Position numbers and translations under genes: made by a program. This document shows positions 23,308-32,339 of a stretch of DNA of 39,848 bases, piece after piece. Source of the stretch: JABDCI01 sp964475835 (GTDB taxonomy: Bacteria > Verrucomicrobiota > Verrucomicrobiia > JABWAM01). The DNA lies in assembly GCA_964475835.1 (NCBI GenBank), contig CAYYYL010000025.1, positions 1 through 39,848 of the forward strand. Reading direction: 5' to 3'. The notes beneath the pieces were generated by a model, which saw nothing but the letters and a program-made list of their open reading frames with translations, did no database searches and was not told the DNA's origin. Position 1 is the first letter of the stretch; each line of letters starts with the position of its first letter.

Positions 23308-25011
23308 ATGTTCGAGGAACATTCAGCCACCATCATGCAGATCCTCCGGGATCGCCAGCTGCTCACAGCAGAGCAGATGTCCGAAACCGAGGAGGAGCAT
23401 TCCAGAACCGGCAAATCCATCGCGGACATTGTCATCAATCTGGACTATCTCGATCTGGATCAACTTCTGCAAATGGTGGCCGATCACCTTGGAACGGAGT
23501 ACATCGAACTGGACGCTGTCGAAATCAATCCAGACCTGATCAAGATGGTGCCGGGCAGCGCGGCCCGACTTCACGGGATCATTCCCATCGCCCTTGAAGG
23601 AAACGTCCTCCAGGTCGTGCTGCGTGATCCATTCAGCAATACCGTCATCGACGACCTCATCTTTACCATCAATAAATCAATCCAACCTGCGGTCGCCGAT
23701 CCCGAGAAAATTGATAAGCTGGTGGAAAAGTATTACGGAGAACAAAGCTCCAACTTGGGGGATATGCTGGCTGAGCTCGGTGCTGATTTCGCGGCGGAAC
23801 TTCCCACGGCGGGGCGCGAAGGAGCCACGGTCATCGATCTCGAGGATCAGGCAAACTCACAACCGATCGTGAAGTTTGTGAACCTGGTGCTCTATCAGGC
23901 GATCAAAGACAAGGCGAGCGACATTCACTTCGAGCCGTTTGAGCATGAGTTCAAAATCCGCTATCGCGTCGACGGCGCGCTTTACGAAATGACGCCACCC
24001 CCAAAACAAATGGCTCTGGCCGTCATCTCGCGCATCAAGGTGATGTCCAATCTTAACATTGCGGAACGGCGCGTCCCGCAGGATGGCCATATCATGTTGA
24101 ACATCGCTTCGCGACCTGTGGATTTGCGAGTCTCCACCCTCCCCACCGCCCACGGCGAAAGCGTGGTGCTGCGCATTCTCGACCGGTCCGTGGTTTCGCT
24201 CAACCTCGATGGTCTGGGCATGCCAAAACGCATTTACGACTATATTTGCAAGGTCATCACCCGGCCCAACGGCATTTTCATCTGCACCGGCCCCACCGGT
24301 TCTGGAAAAACCACAACCCTTTACTCCTGCCTCCGGGAGGTCAACACCTTGGATTCCAAGCTCCTTACCGCCGAAGATCCCGTGGAATACGATCTGGAAG
24401 GCATCATGCAGGTGAATGTGAACGACTCGATCGGACTCACCTTTTCCCGCGTCCTCCGGGCCTTTCTCCGGCAGGATCCTGACAAAATCATGGTGGGAGA
24501 AACACGCGACCTTGAAACCGCACAGATCGCCATCCAGGCATCTCTCACAGGTCACTTCGTTTTTACGACCCTGCATACGAATGACGCCCCGGGAGCCGTC
24601 ACCCGCCTGATTGACATGGGTGTGGAGCCCTTTCTCATGAGCTCCACCATCCAGGGGGTTCTCGGTCAACGCCTTATCCGCACCATTTGCAAAGCATGCC
24701 GCACCCCGTACGAACCCACAGAGGAAGCGCTTTCAAGCATTGGCCTCTCCCCTCATGAGGTTGGCGACAAGACCTTTTATTATGGTCGTGGATGTCCCCA
24801 ATGTGATGGCAAAGGCTACAAGGGCCGAAAAGGAATTTACGAACTTCTCGATGTCACCGAACCGATTCGCGAACTCATCAACAAACGCGCTCCCAGCGTG
24901 GTGCTCCGCCAAAAAGCGATCGAACTCGGCATGGTCACCCTCCGGGAGGATGGACTCCGGTCCATCTTTGACGGGGAAACAACCGTCGAGGAAGTGGTTC
25001 GATACACCTAA
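23308..25011 (+). CDS. PilB/GspE-type secretion and pilus assembly ATPase (copy 2)
   Basis: This second 567-residue PilB/GspE protein is diverged from the first but has the same layout: an N-terminal MshEN-like domain (1-145), KASDIHFEP (202-210), Walker A GPTGSGKT (328-335), TAEDPVEYDLEG, Walker B KIMVGETRD (393-401, GETRD in place of GEIRD) and FVFTTLHTNDAPGAV. The zinc cysteines are at 461, 464, 496 and 499. The intact motifs argue for an active ATPase. Having two PilB-type motors flanking PilT suggests alternative pilins, or separate pilus and secretion machines. No platform protein PilC/GspF follows; the next gene runs on the opposite strand. Confidence 0.92.
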   Translation: MFEEHSATIMQILRDRQLLTAEQMSETEEEHSRTGKSIADIVINLDYLDLDQLLQMVADHLGTEYIELDAVEINPDLIKMVPGSAARLHGIIPIALEGNVLQVVLRDPFSNTVIDDLIFTINKSIQPAVADPEKIDKLVEKYYGEQSSNLGDMLAELGADFAAELPTAGREGATVIDLEDQANSQPIVKFVNLVLYQAIKDKASDIHFEPFEHEFKIRYRVDGALYEMTPPPKQMALAVISRIKVMSNLNIAERRVPQDGHIMLNIASRPVDLRVSTLPTAHGESVVLRILDRSVVSLNLDGLGMPKRIYDYICKVITRPNGIFICTGPTGSGKTTTLYSCLREVNTLDSKLLTAEDPVEYDLEGIMQVNVNDSIGLTFSRVLRAFLRQDPDKIMVGETRDLETAQIAIQASLTGHFVFTTLHTNDAPGAVTRLIDMGVEPFLMSSTIQGVLGQRLIRTICKACRTPYEPTEEALSSIGLSPHEVGDKTFYYGRGCPQCDGKGYKGRKGIYELLDVTEPIRELINKRAPSVVLRQKAIELGMVTLREDGLRSIFDGETTVEEVVRYT

Positions 25012-25039
25012 CAGGCACCCACCGCGTTTTCACGCCATC

Positions 25040-26268
25040 TCAAACGTTCCGGCCGTGGGGGAAACGCTTGCTGCGCACACGCCCGTTCGACACACTTTTC
25101 CGTTGTGAAGGCGGGGTTTCCTGTTCAAGGGCAAATTCGCCATTGGCCAGTTCCCTCAACCGCAGCATTTGAAGCCCTCCCTTCAAATCACCGGGAAACA
25201 TCTGACACTCGTGCGTGTCGCGATTCATGATCGCAAACAGATTCACAACCCGATGCTGCCATTCATCCAGCGTGCGGGCAAAAATCCCGTATGACGGGTC
25301 ATAAATAACCCCCTCATATCGAACCACCATGTGATTGATGAAGGTGCGGGTGGTTTGATCCAGGCACGAGGAGCGTGGCGTCCTCCGCAGCATCATTAAT
25401 GCGGATTCCTTTTCCGATTTCACGGGAAGCACAGGCACGATTGAACAGAGCTCCACATCCTCGATCCCCTGTGCCAGTAACGTATCCCTAAAAAGAGACG
25501 CCCAGGCTCCACACCGTCCATCCGCATACCTGACTGCATCACATGTCCNNNNNNNNNNTAAAGTTCATGATCCCGCGCCGTGGTCCCCCAGTAGGCAAGC
25601 CTCTGTTGACGGTCCCCCATGAGGGGCCCTGAAACCTCGCCTAAACAGAAATCCCTCCAAATGGAATCGACAATTTCCCGGGGCGTCACATGCCCTTGGG
25701 CATTTCGACAACTCACATCCTGCACCGTGCTGTAAAGATTTTCAGTCAACGGTCTGGTTCCAAGAACATAAAAACGATTGTGAGTCGTTCCAGCCTCGGC
25801 AAATGAGCCGTTCTCCTTTAACGAATATTTCCAACGAAGACGCAGATCATGGAAAGCCCGAATCCCCGATTGCAAGGGACCACCTTCAAGGGAAACCACC
25901 GCACTCCCATGGCCACGCGTAAACACGACACAAACCTCCGGAGCGTGAATACCCTTTGGCCCATCCACACGCAGACGAACGCTTCCGGAAAATAGCTGGG
26001 TCGCATGAAATCGGGCTTCAATCCGTGGATGCGATCCCGCGACAAAAGCAACAGGATTGCTTTGGCGGGAAGTCCAGTCCGGAGCCTGATACACACTCCA
26101 ATCCTGATCCCGATAAACCTGACACCGGCCCTCCACCTGGAGAAAAGTCGTTCGTAAGAGGGTCACCGTTGGCACGCTCCCGGAACCTGGGGTAAAAGGA
26201 CCCGCCCCAAAAAGAATCGCCGCAATGGACACACTCCACAAAAACCGGTTTTGAAAGTTTTGCCGCAT
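25040..26268 (-). CDS. Secreted transglutaminase-like protein, interrupted by an assembly gap
   Basis: Two minus-strand frames on either side of the 10 N (25549-25558) form one gene. The N-terminal part, from 26268, has a signal peptide (MRQNFQNRFLWSVSIAAILFG) and a beta-rich region. After the gap, the frame continuing into the 138-residue C-terminal ORF reads TCDAVRYADGRCGAWASLF, with a transglutaminase-type catalytic Cys in GRCGAWA. It then shows TRTFINHMVVRYEGVIYDPSYG with the His and Asp partners (NHMVV... YDPS). The two frames differ by one, so the true gap is not 10 bases, assuming no real frameshift. The role is probably a secreted cysteine protease or amidase/transglutaminase-fold enzyme. 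It lies 61 bp downstream of orf158 and is probably transcribed with it. Confidence 0.75.
25549..25558. other. Assembly gap (10 N)
   Basis: Ten undetermined bases inside the transglutaminase-like gene. The number 10 is likely a placeholder: reading frame continuity between the flanks is not satisfied by 10 bases. Confidence 0.98.
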
Positions 26269-26328
26269 GAATGTCCCCTAGCAACGCGTTTGCAAAACTA
26301 GGCGATCATGGCAGGAATGTCGAGACCC

Positions 26329-26805
26329 TCAGAGTTGGCTTTCACCGCCATGAAGCCTCGCATCCGAATCCGAAATGACACTGACCACAAGCCGGCCAGT
26401 CGCTCTGGATTCATCACGATTTGAAAACAAAAGCAACGCATCACCCACATCCGACATCACATGCCGGACACCCGCCATTGAATCTTGGTTCGAACGGGTC
26501 TGAACCAAAACAGGATGAAACGCCTGCATCGCCAGATGATTCAACATGGAGGCACGGGAACGAATTTCCTTCAAAGGCTGCACTCCCTCCGTCTTTCCCC
26601 ATGCAAGAATGGGCACCCCCGCAGTTCGGGGTAGCTCACCGAAAGTCATCTGCTGTTCAATCAATCGGGTCTTCCCAAACGTGATCATCGCCCAACGGTT
26701 GATCTCCGCATCATGACTCCGAATGAAATCCACGCACAAAATCGATATCAGAAGGAAAAATATCCATCCAAAAAACCGCTGGTAGGTGTCGTCTCGTCGG
26801 TACAT
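26329..26805 (-). CDS. Small membrane-anchored unknown protein
   Basis: This 158-residue protein has a short basic N-terminus, then one hydrophobic segment (FFGWIFFLLISILCVDFI, about residues 11-28), so it is probably anchored in the inner membrane with the rest in the periplasm. The remainder has no motif I recognise; a mixed alpha/beta domain with PVLVQTRS and RLVVSVISDSDARL is visible. It is the first gene after a promoter with palindromic sites and is followed 61 bp later by the transglutaminase-like gene, which suggests a two-gene envelope unit. It could be a pilus or envelope accessory protein; that is inference. Confidence 0.65.
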   Translation of the reverse strand: MYRRDDTYQRFFGWIFFLLISILCVDFIRSHDAEINRWAMITFGKTRLIEQQMTFGELPRTAGVPILAWGKTEGVQPLKEIRSRASMLNHLAMQAFHPVLVQTRSNQDSMAGVRHVMSDVGDALLLFSNRDESRATGRLVVSVISDSDARLHGGESQL

Positions 26806-26835
26806 GGAAAAGCCCTAAGGTCGTTTGAGTCTCTC

Positions 26836-26877
26836 ATGGTACCATACTAGTATATAATTGCAAGAAGTTTTTTTAAA
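26836..26877 (-). promoter_or_regulatory. Promoter with overlapping palindromic operators for orf158 and the transglutaminase gene
   Basis: On the minus strand, TTTAAA (26872-26877) and TATACT (26849-26854) lie 17 bp apart. Two perfect 10-bp palindromes, ATGGTACCAT (26836-26845) and ATACTAGTAT (26844-26853), overlap each other by two bases; the second covers most of the -10. That position suits a repressor site. The start codon is 31 bp downstream. The regulator is not identified. Confidence 0.5.
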
Positions 26878-26942
26878 ATTTCCACAACTGCCTATACAAT
26901 GCACTCACGGAATGCCCCCACGGGGCGAAAAGACTTTTAAAA

Positions 26943-27029
26943 TGGTGGGCAGGGATGGATTCGAACCATCGAAGGCGTTAAGCCAGCAGATTTACAGTCT
27001 GCCCCGTTTGGCCACTTCGGTACCTACCC
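26943..27029 (-). tRNA. tRNA-Tyr (anticodon GTA)
   Basis: An 87-nt type II tRNA on the minus strand. Acceptor GGGTAGG pairs with CCTGCCC (one G-T), the anticodon loop is CTGTAAA (GTA), a long variable arm is present, the T loop is GTTCGAATC-like, and discriminator A is followed by encoded CCA (26943-26945). It lies 39 bp downstream of ppdK on the same strand. Confidence 0.96.
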
Positions 27030-27068
27030 GGTCTGTCAAATTTCAAACCTCAGACCAGAAATATCAAC

Positions 27069-29864
27069 TCATTTTTCAAGAGCAGCCTGTGCGGCAGCAA
27101 GGCGTGCGATGGGAACCCGGAACGGGGAGCAACTTACATAGCTCAATCCCAGGCGGTGACAGAACTTCACGCTGTCGGGATCGCCACCATGCTCGCCACA
27201 GATGCCGAGCTTGATGTCCTTGCGGGTCTTGCGTCCACCTTCGGTGGCAATTTTCATTAACTTACCCACACCGTTTTGGTCAATGGAAGCAAACGGGTTC
27301 TGCTTCACAATCTCGTTCTCCTGATAGGCCGGAAGGAAGGAACCGGAATCGTCGCGGCTCATTCCCAGAGTGGTCTGAGTCAGGTCGTTGGTTCCAAAGC
27401 TAAAGAACTGGGCCTGCTGGGCAATCTCGTCCGCCACGAGCGCAGCCCGGGGAATTTCAATCATGGTTCCGACCAGATAATTGAACTTCGCGCGCTTCTC
27501 AGCAGCAACCTCGGCTGCCACGCGATGCACAACCTCGAGCTGCAGCGCGAGTTCCTTCGGGAATCCCACGAGAGGAATCATGATTTCAGGGCGAACCTTG
27601 ATGCCTTCGCTTTGAACAATTGCCGCAGCCTCAAACACAGCACGGGCCTGCATTTCGCTGATCTCGGGGTAGACAATTCCAAGACGACAGCCGCGATGCC
27701 CGAGCATCGGGTTGAACTCATGGAGTTCACCCACGCGCTTATGAATCAAATCCGCAGCGACCCCGATTTTCTCCGCCAGTTCGCGGATGAGTCCGCCTTC
27801 GTGCGGCAGGAACTCATGCAATGGGGGATCAAGGAAGCGGATCGTCGCAGGCAACCCCTTCAATTCACGAAACATTCCCGCGAAGTCATCCCTTTGATAG
27901 GGGAGAAGTTTCCCGAGCGCCTTCTTTCGGGCTGCAGTGTTATCGGCAAGAATCATTTCACGCATCGCATCAATGCGATTGCCTTCGAAGAACATGTGCT
28001 CAGTGCGGCAGAGACCGATGCCCACGGCACCGAACGCCACGGCATTGGCCACCTGCTCAGGGGAATCCGCATTGCAACGGACCTGAAGCTTCGTCAGCTT
28101 CTGGCACCATGTCATCAACTTCGAGAAGTTCTGGAAGATCTTGCTCTGGTTGGGGCTCAAGGTCTTTTCCAGAAGCACCTGAATGATCTCCGAAGCCGCG
28201 GTCTTGAGCTCACCGGCATACACCTCGCCACTCGTTCCATCAATGGAAAGGTAGTCCCCTTCCTTGAAGGTCTGCCCGTCCACCTTGAGAGTCCGGGTGT
28301 GATAGTCGACGTGAAGGGCGCTTGCGCCACAAACGCAAACCTTGCCCATTTGACGGGCCACGAGAGCGGCGTGGGAGCTGACCCCACCGCGCGCCGTCAA
28401 AATACCCTCGGCCGCGATCATTCCACGCAAATCCTCCGGCGAGGTCTCCACACGGACCAGAAGCACGCGCTCCTTGTTGTTGGCGGCTTCGACAGCCCGC
28501 TCCGCGTTAAAATAGATTTTTCCAGTCGCCGCACCAGGCCCGGCAGGAAGTCCCTTGGCGATCGCCTTTGCATTCTTCACCGCGGTTCGGTCAAAGATCG
28601 GAGCCAATACCTGATCGAGCTGGTTCGCGGGAACACGTCCCACAGCCTCCTGCCACGAGATCAACTTCTCCTGAACCATCTCCACGGCGATACGCACTGC
28701 CGCAATGCCCGTGCGCTTGCCGTTACGGGTCTGCAGCATGAACAGCTTGCCTTCTTCGATCGTGAATTCGAAGTCCTGCATGTCGCGAAAATGCGATTCG
28801 AGCTTTTTGCGAACCAATTCAAGTTCGGCAAATGCTTTCGGCTGGACCGCCTGAAGCTTGGCCACGGGGTCCGGAGTGCGCACGCCGGCCACCACGTCTT
28901 CGCCCTGGGCATTCATCAAAAACTCACCGTAAAAAACCTTCTCGCCCGTTGCCGGATCGCGCGTAAACGCCACGCCGGAACCCGAGTTCTCACCGGTATT
29001 TCCGAATACCATCGCCTGCACATTGACCGCCGTTCCCCACTCGCTGGGGATGTTGTACTTGCGGCGATACACGATTGCGCGATCGTTCATCCACGAGCCA
29101 AACACGGCTCCCACGGCCCCTTTGAGCTGATCCCACGGATTGGTCGGAAATTCCTTGCCAGTGCGCTCCTTCACCAATGCTTTGAAACGATCCACGAGCG
29201 TTCTCAAGGCCGAGGCATCCAGCTTGGTGTCCTCCACATGCGAGTTCCCCTTGAAAAGCTCACTCTTGAGCTTCTCGATCACCATTTCAAATGGCTCGTG
29301 ATCCTCGTTGGGCCGCTTTTGCACGCCCATCACGACATCACCATACATCTGGATGAAGCGGCGGTAACAATCCCACGCAAAACGCTCATTGTTGCTGGCC
29401 TTGGCAAGCGCCTTGACCGTTTCGTCATTGAGACCAAGGTTCAAAATCGTATCCATCATGCCAGGCATCGAATCGCGAGCACCGGAACGCACAGCCACCA
29501 GAAGCGGACGCTCAAGGTCACCAAATTTCTTCCCGAGAATCACCTCCATGTTCGCCACGCCAGCCTGCACCTGGGGCCACAACTCCTTTGGATACTGACG
29601 TCCATTGGCATAGTAATAGGTGCAAACTTCGGTCGTGATCGTAAAACCCGGGGGCACGGGAAGACCGATGCGGCTCATCTCCGCCAGATTCGCGCCCTTG
29701 CCGCCAAGCAAAGCCTTCTGCTTGCCGTTCCCATCCGAGCGATTCGGACTGAAAAGATAGACAAACTTTTTACCCTTCGGAAATTTCACACTGGGGGTTT
29801 TGGAGGGTTTGGCGGCTTTGGCAGATTTGGACGATTTCTTGGATTTCAGAGACAAGGTTGGCAT
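27069..29864 (-). CDS. ppdK: Pyruvate, phosphate dikinase
   Basis: This 931-residue enzyme interconverts pyruvate + ATP + Pi and PEP + AMP + PPi, linking glycolysis and gluconeogenesis. Its order is typical. After a Lys/Ser-rich low-complexity tail (residues 5-33) comes the ATP-grasp domain with LLGGKGANLAEM and VRSGARDSMPGMMDT, GSGVAFTRDPATGE and FMLQTRNGKRTG. Next is the phosphohistidine domain with His498 in GGVSSHAALVARQMGK. The PEP-binding TIM barrel has FGTNDLTQTTLGMSRDD and the catalytic Cys889 in CGEHGGDP. The start is the ATG at 29862-29864 (MPTLSLKSKK); the frame is open 65 residues further but lacks family sequence. A tRNA-Tyr follows. An 883-residue antisense frame over the gene is a shadow. 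Confidence 0.96.
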   Translation of the reverse strand: MPTLSLKSKKSSKSAKAAKPSKTPSVKFPKGKKFVYLFSPNRSDGNGKQKALLGGKGANLAEMSRIGLPVPPGFTITTEVCTYYYANGRQYPKELWPQVQAGVANMEVILGKKFGDLERPLLVAVRSGARDSMPGMMDTILNLGLNDETVKALAKASNNERFAWDCYRRFIQMYGDVVMGVQKRPNEDHEPFEMVIEKLKSELFKGNSHVEDTKLDASALRTLVDRFKALVKERTGKEFPTNPWDQLKGAVGAVFGSWMNDRAIVYRRKYNIPSEWGTAVNVQAMVFGNTGENSGSGVAFTRDPATGEKVFYGEFLMNAQGEDVVAGVRTPDPVAKLQAVQPKAFAELELVRKKLESHFRDMQDFEFTIEEGKLFMLQTRNGKRTGIAAVRIAVEMVQEKLISWQEAVGRVPANQLDQVLAPIFDRTAVKNAKAIAKGLPAGPGAATGKIYFNAERAVEAANNKERVLLVRVETSPEDLRGMIAAEGILTARGGVSSHAALVARQMGKVCVCGASALHVDYHTRTLKVDGQTFKEGDYLSIDGTSGEVYAGELKTAASEIIQVLLEKTLSPNQSKIFQNFSKLMTWCQKLTKLQVRCNADSPEQVANAVAFGAVGIGLCRTEHMFFEGNRIDAMREMILADNTAARKKALGKLLPYQRDDFAGMFRELKGLPATIRFLDPPLHEFLPHEGGLIRELAEKIGVAADLIHKRVGELHEFNPMLGHRGCRLGIVYPEISEMQARAVFEAAAIVQSEGIKVRPEIMIPLVGFPKELALQLEVVHRVAAEVAAEKRAKFNYLVGTMIEIPRAALVADEIAQQAQFFSFGTNDLTQTTLGMSRDDSGSFLPAYQENEIVKQNPFASIDQNGVGKLMKIATEGGRKTRKDIKLGICGEHGGDPDSVKFCHRLGLSYVSCSPFRVPIARLAAAQAALEK

Positions 29865-29926
29865 AGAAATAAGGTTGAAAATAGAGTCCGACAGAATGCC
29901 GGACGAAGCTGGGGCTGTCAAGACTA

Positions 29927-30078
29927 GTTGAGAGTCGAAAGCTGAGAGTTGAGAGCCCACCCTAAAATCCAGCAAGACGCTCATCAAGAAAGCGCTAAAG
30001 CCTTCACTCCCAAGATGAACCAATGAAAGAAAAAGCTGTTTCCCGTCGACTCTCAACACTCAACTCTCAGCTCTCAAC
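29927..30078. repeat. Inverted pair of GTTGAGAG-type phrase repeats between thiC and ppdK
   Basis: GTTGAGAGT...GTTGAGAG (29927-29955) and its inverse CTCTCAACACTCAACTCTC...CTCAAC (30047-30078) lie in the 202-bp space between the two genes. The second copy runs into the thiC stop: the last three codons of thiC (Val-Glu-Ser) and its TGA are made of the repeat. The same module recurs at 34910-34942 and 35550-35588. No gene or promoter was identified between the arms. Confidence 0.7.
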
Positions 30079-32034
30079 GGTCTGATATACTTCCGTCCCG
30101 CTCCTCTTGAATTCCCTCGCCTTCTCCTCCATCCCCTTCTTCAGAGCATCCTCCGCAGCGATTCCCTGCTCCTCGGCATATTTGCGGACGTCCTCCGTGA
30201 TCTTCATGCTGCAGAAATGCGGGCCGCACATGCTGCAGAAGTGAGCGCTCTTAGCCCCCTCCTGCGGCAGAGTTTCATCGTGATATGCCCGGGCCGTCTC
30301 CGGATCGAGCGAGAGATTGAACTGGTCCTCCCAGCGAAACTCAAACCGCGCCTTGCTGAGCGCATTATCCCGCTCCTGCGCACCCGGATGCCCCTTCGCC
30401 AGATCCGCCGCATGCGCCGCGATCTTGTAGGCGATCACGCCATCCTTCACATCTTTTTTGTCCGGCAATCCGAGATGCTCTTTCGGAGTCACATAGCAAA
30501 GCATCGCGCAGCCAAACCAACCGATCATCGCCGCACCAATTCCGCTCGTGATATGATCGTAGCCCGGTGCCACGTCCGTGGTGAGCGGCCCAAGCGTGTA
30601 AAACGGCGCTTCATGGCAATGCTTCAACTGCAAATCCATGTTCTCCTTGATCATGTGCATCGGCACATGCCCCGGTCCCTCAATCATCACCTGACAATCC
30701 ATCTCCCAGCCGATCTTCGTCAGTTCGCCAAGCGTCTCGAGCTCGCCAAATTGCGCCGCGTCATTCGCATCGGCCACCGCACCGGGACGAAGCCCGTCGC
30801 CCAGACTGAAACTGACATCATACGCGCGCATGATCTCGCAGATCTCACGGAAATGCGTATAGAGGAAGTTCTCCTTGTGATGCGCCAGACACCACTTCGC
30901 CAGGATCGACCCGCCACGACTGACAATGCCACACATGCGTTTTGCCGTCAGAGGCACATAGCGCAGGAGCACACCCGCGTGAATGGTGAAATAGTCCACC
31001 CCCTGCTCCGCCTGCTCGATCAGGGTGTCGCGATAAATCTCCCACGTCAACTCCTCCGCCCTGCCCCCCACTTTTTCGAGTGCCTGGTAAATCGGCACCG
31101 TCCCAATGGGAACCGCGGAATTGCGAATAATCCATTCGCGGGTCTCATGGATGTTTTTCCCCGTGGAAAGATCCATCACGGTGTCCGCACCCCACTTCGT
31201 GGACCAGCGCATCTTCTCCACCTCTTCCTCGATGCTCGAGGCGATGGCGGAATTGCCGATGTTCGCGTTGATTTTGACGAGAAAATTGCGACCGATAATC
31301 ATCGGTTCGCTTTCGGGATGATTGATGTTGGCGGGAATGATCGCGCGCCCCCGGGCAACCTCATCCCGTACAAATTCAGGGGTGATGAACTTCGGAATCG
31401 CCGCGCCAAAACTTTCACCGGGATGCTGGTGATTTAAAATATTAGTGGAACCCGTCTGTGCATGCGACATCACTCCGTTGTTTCCCAAACCCTGCTTGTA
31501 AGAGGTTTTAAACGCCACTTCGCGGCCCAGATTTTCCCGAATCGCAATGAACTCCATCTCCGGTGTGATGATCCCCCGGCGCGCATAGGCCAGCTGCGAC
31601 ACACTCTCCCCATTTTTCGCACGCAAGGGTTTCCGCCGGAGTCCCGGGAAAAATTCGAGCTTGTTTTTGGCATCCCGCGCAGCCGCAAACTCGGCGTGCT
31701 GGCTGCTCAAATAGCCGTTATCCTCAGGCCGAACATTGCGCCCCTCGTACTCCTCCACATCCTTGCGGTCCAGAATCCATTTCCGACGCAGCGCAGGAAG
31801 TCCCTTTTTGACGTCACACGCAACATCGGGATCCCCCCAGGGCCCGGAACAGTCATAGACCCGCACCGGCTCGTTCACTTCCAGCTTGCCATTGAAATCC
31901 TTCGTCGGGTGGAGCTCGATTTCGCGCAGCGGAACACGAATATCCGGATGAATCTTTCCGGAAACATACACTTTCTTGCTTTTCGGAAGGGGGTCCGAAC
32001 TGCGGGATTCCAAGCTCTTGGGGGTAGCGATCAT
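30067..32034 (-). CDS. thiC: Phosphomethylpyrimidine synthase (HMP-P synthase)
   Basis: This 655-residue radical SAM enzyme converts aminoimidazole ribotide into HMP phosphate for thiamine. Diagnostic features are VYDCSGPWGDPD at the N-terminus, FIAIRENLG, NHQHPGESFGAAIPKFITPEFVRDEVARGRAIIP, NIGNSAI, RWSTKWGADTVMDLSTG, IHAGVLLRYVPLTAKRMCGIVSRGGSI, the EGPGHVPMHMI segment, YDHITSGIGAAMIGWFG and the unusual C-terminal cluster triad Cys600-x2-Cys603-x4-Cys608 (CSMCGPHFC). The fully conserved motifs argue for an active enzyme. I looked for a TPP riboswitch in the 300 bp upstream and saw none of the THI-box words; that region is repeats. Its 3' end runs into a phrase repeat. Confidence 0.96.
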   Translation of the reverse strand: MIATPKSLESRSSDPLPKSKKVYVSGKIHPDIRVPLREIELHPTKDFNGKLEVNEPVRVYDCSGPWGDPDVACDVKKGLPALRRKWILDRKDVEEYEGRNVRPEDNGYLSSQHAEFAAARDAKNKLEFFPGLRRKPLRAKNGESVSQLAYARRGIITPEMEFIAIRENLGREVAFKTSYKQGLGNNGVMSHAQTGSTNILNHQHPGESFGAAIPKFITPEFVRDEVARGRAIIPANINHPESEPMIIGRNFLVKINANIGNSAIASSIEEEVEKMRWSTKWGADTVMDLSTGKNIHETREWIIRNSAVPIGTVPIYQALEKVGGRAEELTWEIYRDTLIEQAEQGVDYFTIHAGVLLRYVPLTAKRMCGIVSRGGSILAKWCLAHHKENFLYTHFREICEIMRAYDVSFSLGDGLRPGAVADANDAAQFGELETLGELTKIGWEMDCQVMIEGPGHVPMHMIKENMDLQLKHCHEAPFYTLGPLTTDVAPGYDHITSGIGAAMIGWFGCAMLCYVTPKEHLGLPDKKDVKDGVIAYKIAAHAADLAKGHPGAQERDNALSKARFEFRWEDQFNLSLDPETARAYHDETLPQEGAKSAHFCSMCGPHFCSMKITEDVRKYAEEQGIAAEDALKKGMEEKAREFKRSGTEVYQTVES

Positions 32035-32339
32035 AAATAGGACTCCAGCCTATCGCGCAAAGAGGCAAAGAGGCAAAGAAAATCTGGTGAGGAGTCAGGA
32101 GACAGAAGACAGAATAACTCCCCTACCCCTCCTTGCAGGAGGGGATCGAAAATCGGAGAGATCCTTCGTCGCGATGCTCCTCAGGATGACTAGCCTGGCA
32201 CGTCAATATGTCATTCTGAGCGAAGCGAAGAATCTCTCTGCTTTCCAACCTACCAAGGCTTGACCTCCTGTGGAGTTAGGAAAGATTTTCACTTCCGCAC
32301 TATCGGCGATAGACCATCGCTTTTCAGCTCCGTTGAAAG
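32035..32339. repeat. Repeat-filled space between thiC and the iscA-type gene
   Basis: No gene is visible in this 305-bp stretch. It contains a GCAAAGAGGCAAAG-type tract (about 32056-32084), the word GGAGTCAGGAGACAGAAGACAG (about 32090-32111), a CCCCTCCT/AGGAGGGG hairpin copy (32112-32144), and two copies of the 'TCATCCTGA...GAAGGATCTCTC' module in opposite orientations (32157-32190 minus, 32210-32241 plus). A TPP riboswitch was looked for and not seen. Confidence 0.7.

Noticed and set aside
25420..25548. C-terminal end of the 282-residue frame continuing through the N gap
   Set aside because: The frame after the gap (GHVMQSGMRMDG...) has no family likeness; the other frame carries the transglutaminase catalytic segment.
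27276..29927. 883-residue plus-strand open frame opposite ppdK
   Set aside because: The protein has no family features, is rich in His/Arg as expected for the antisense of a GC-rich gene, and ppdK on the other strand is beyond doubt.
30217..31437. 406-residue plus-strand frame opposite thiC
   Set aside because: Shadow of the conserved thiC gene, with antisense-like composition.
32035..32270. TPP riboswitch upstream of thiC
   Set aside because: The conserved THI-box words (CTGAGA and the ACCTGA..GGGTAA region in the right order) were not seen on the minus strand; the space is filled by repeat modules.
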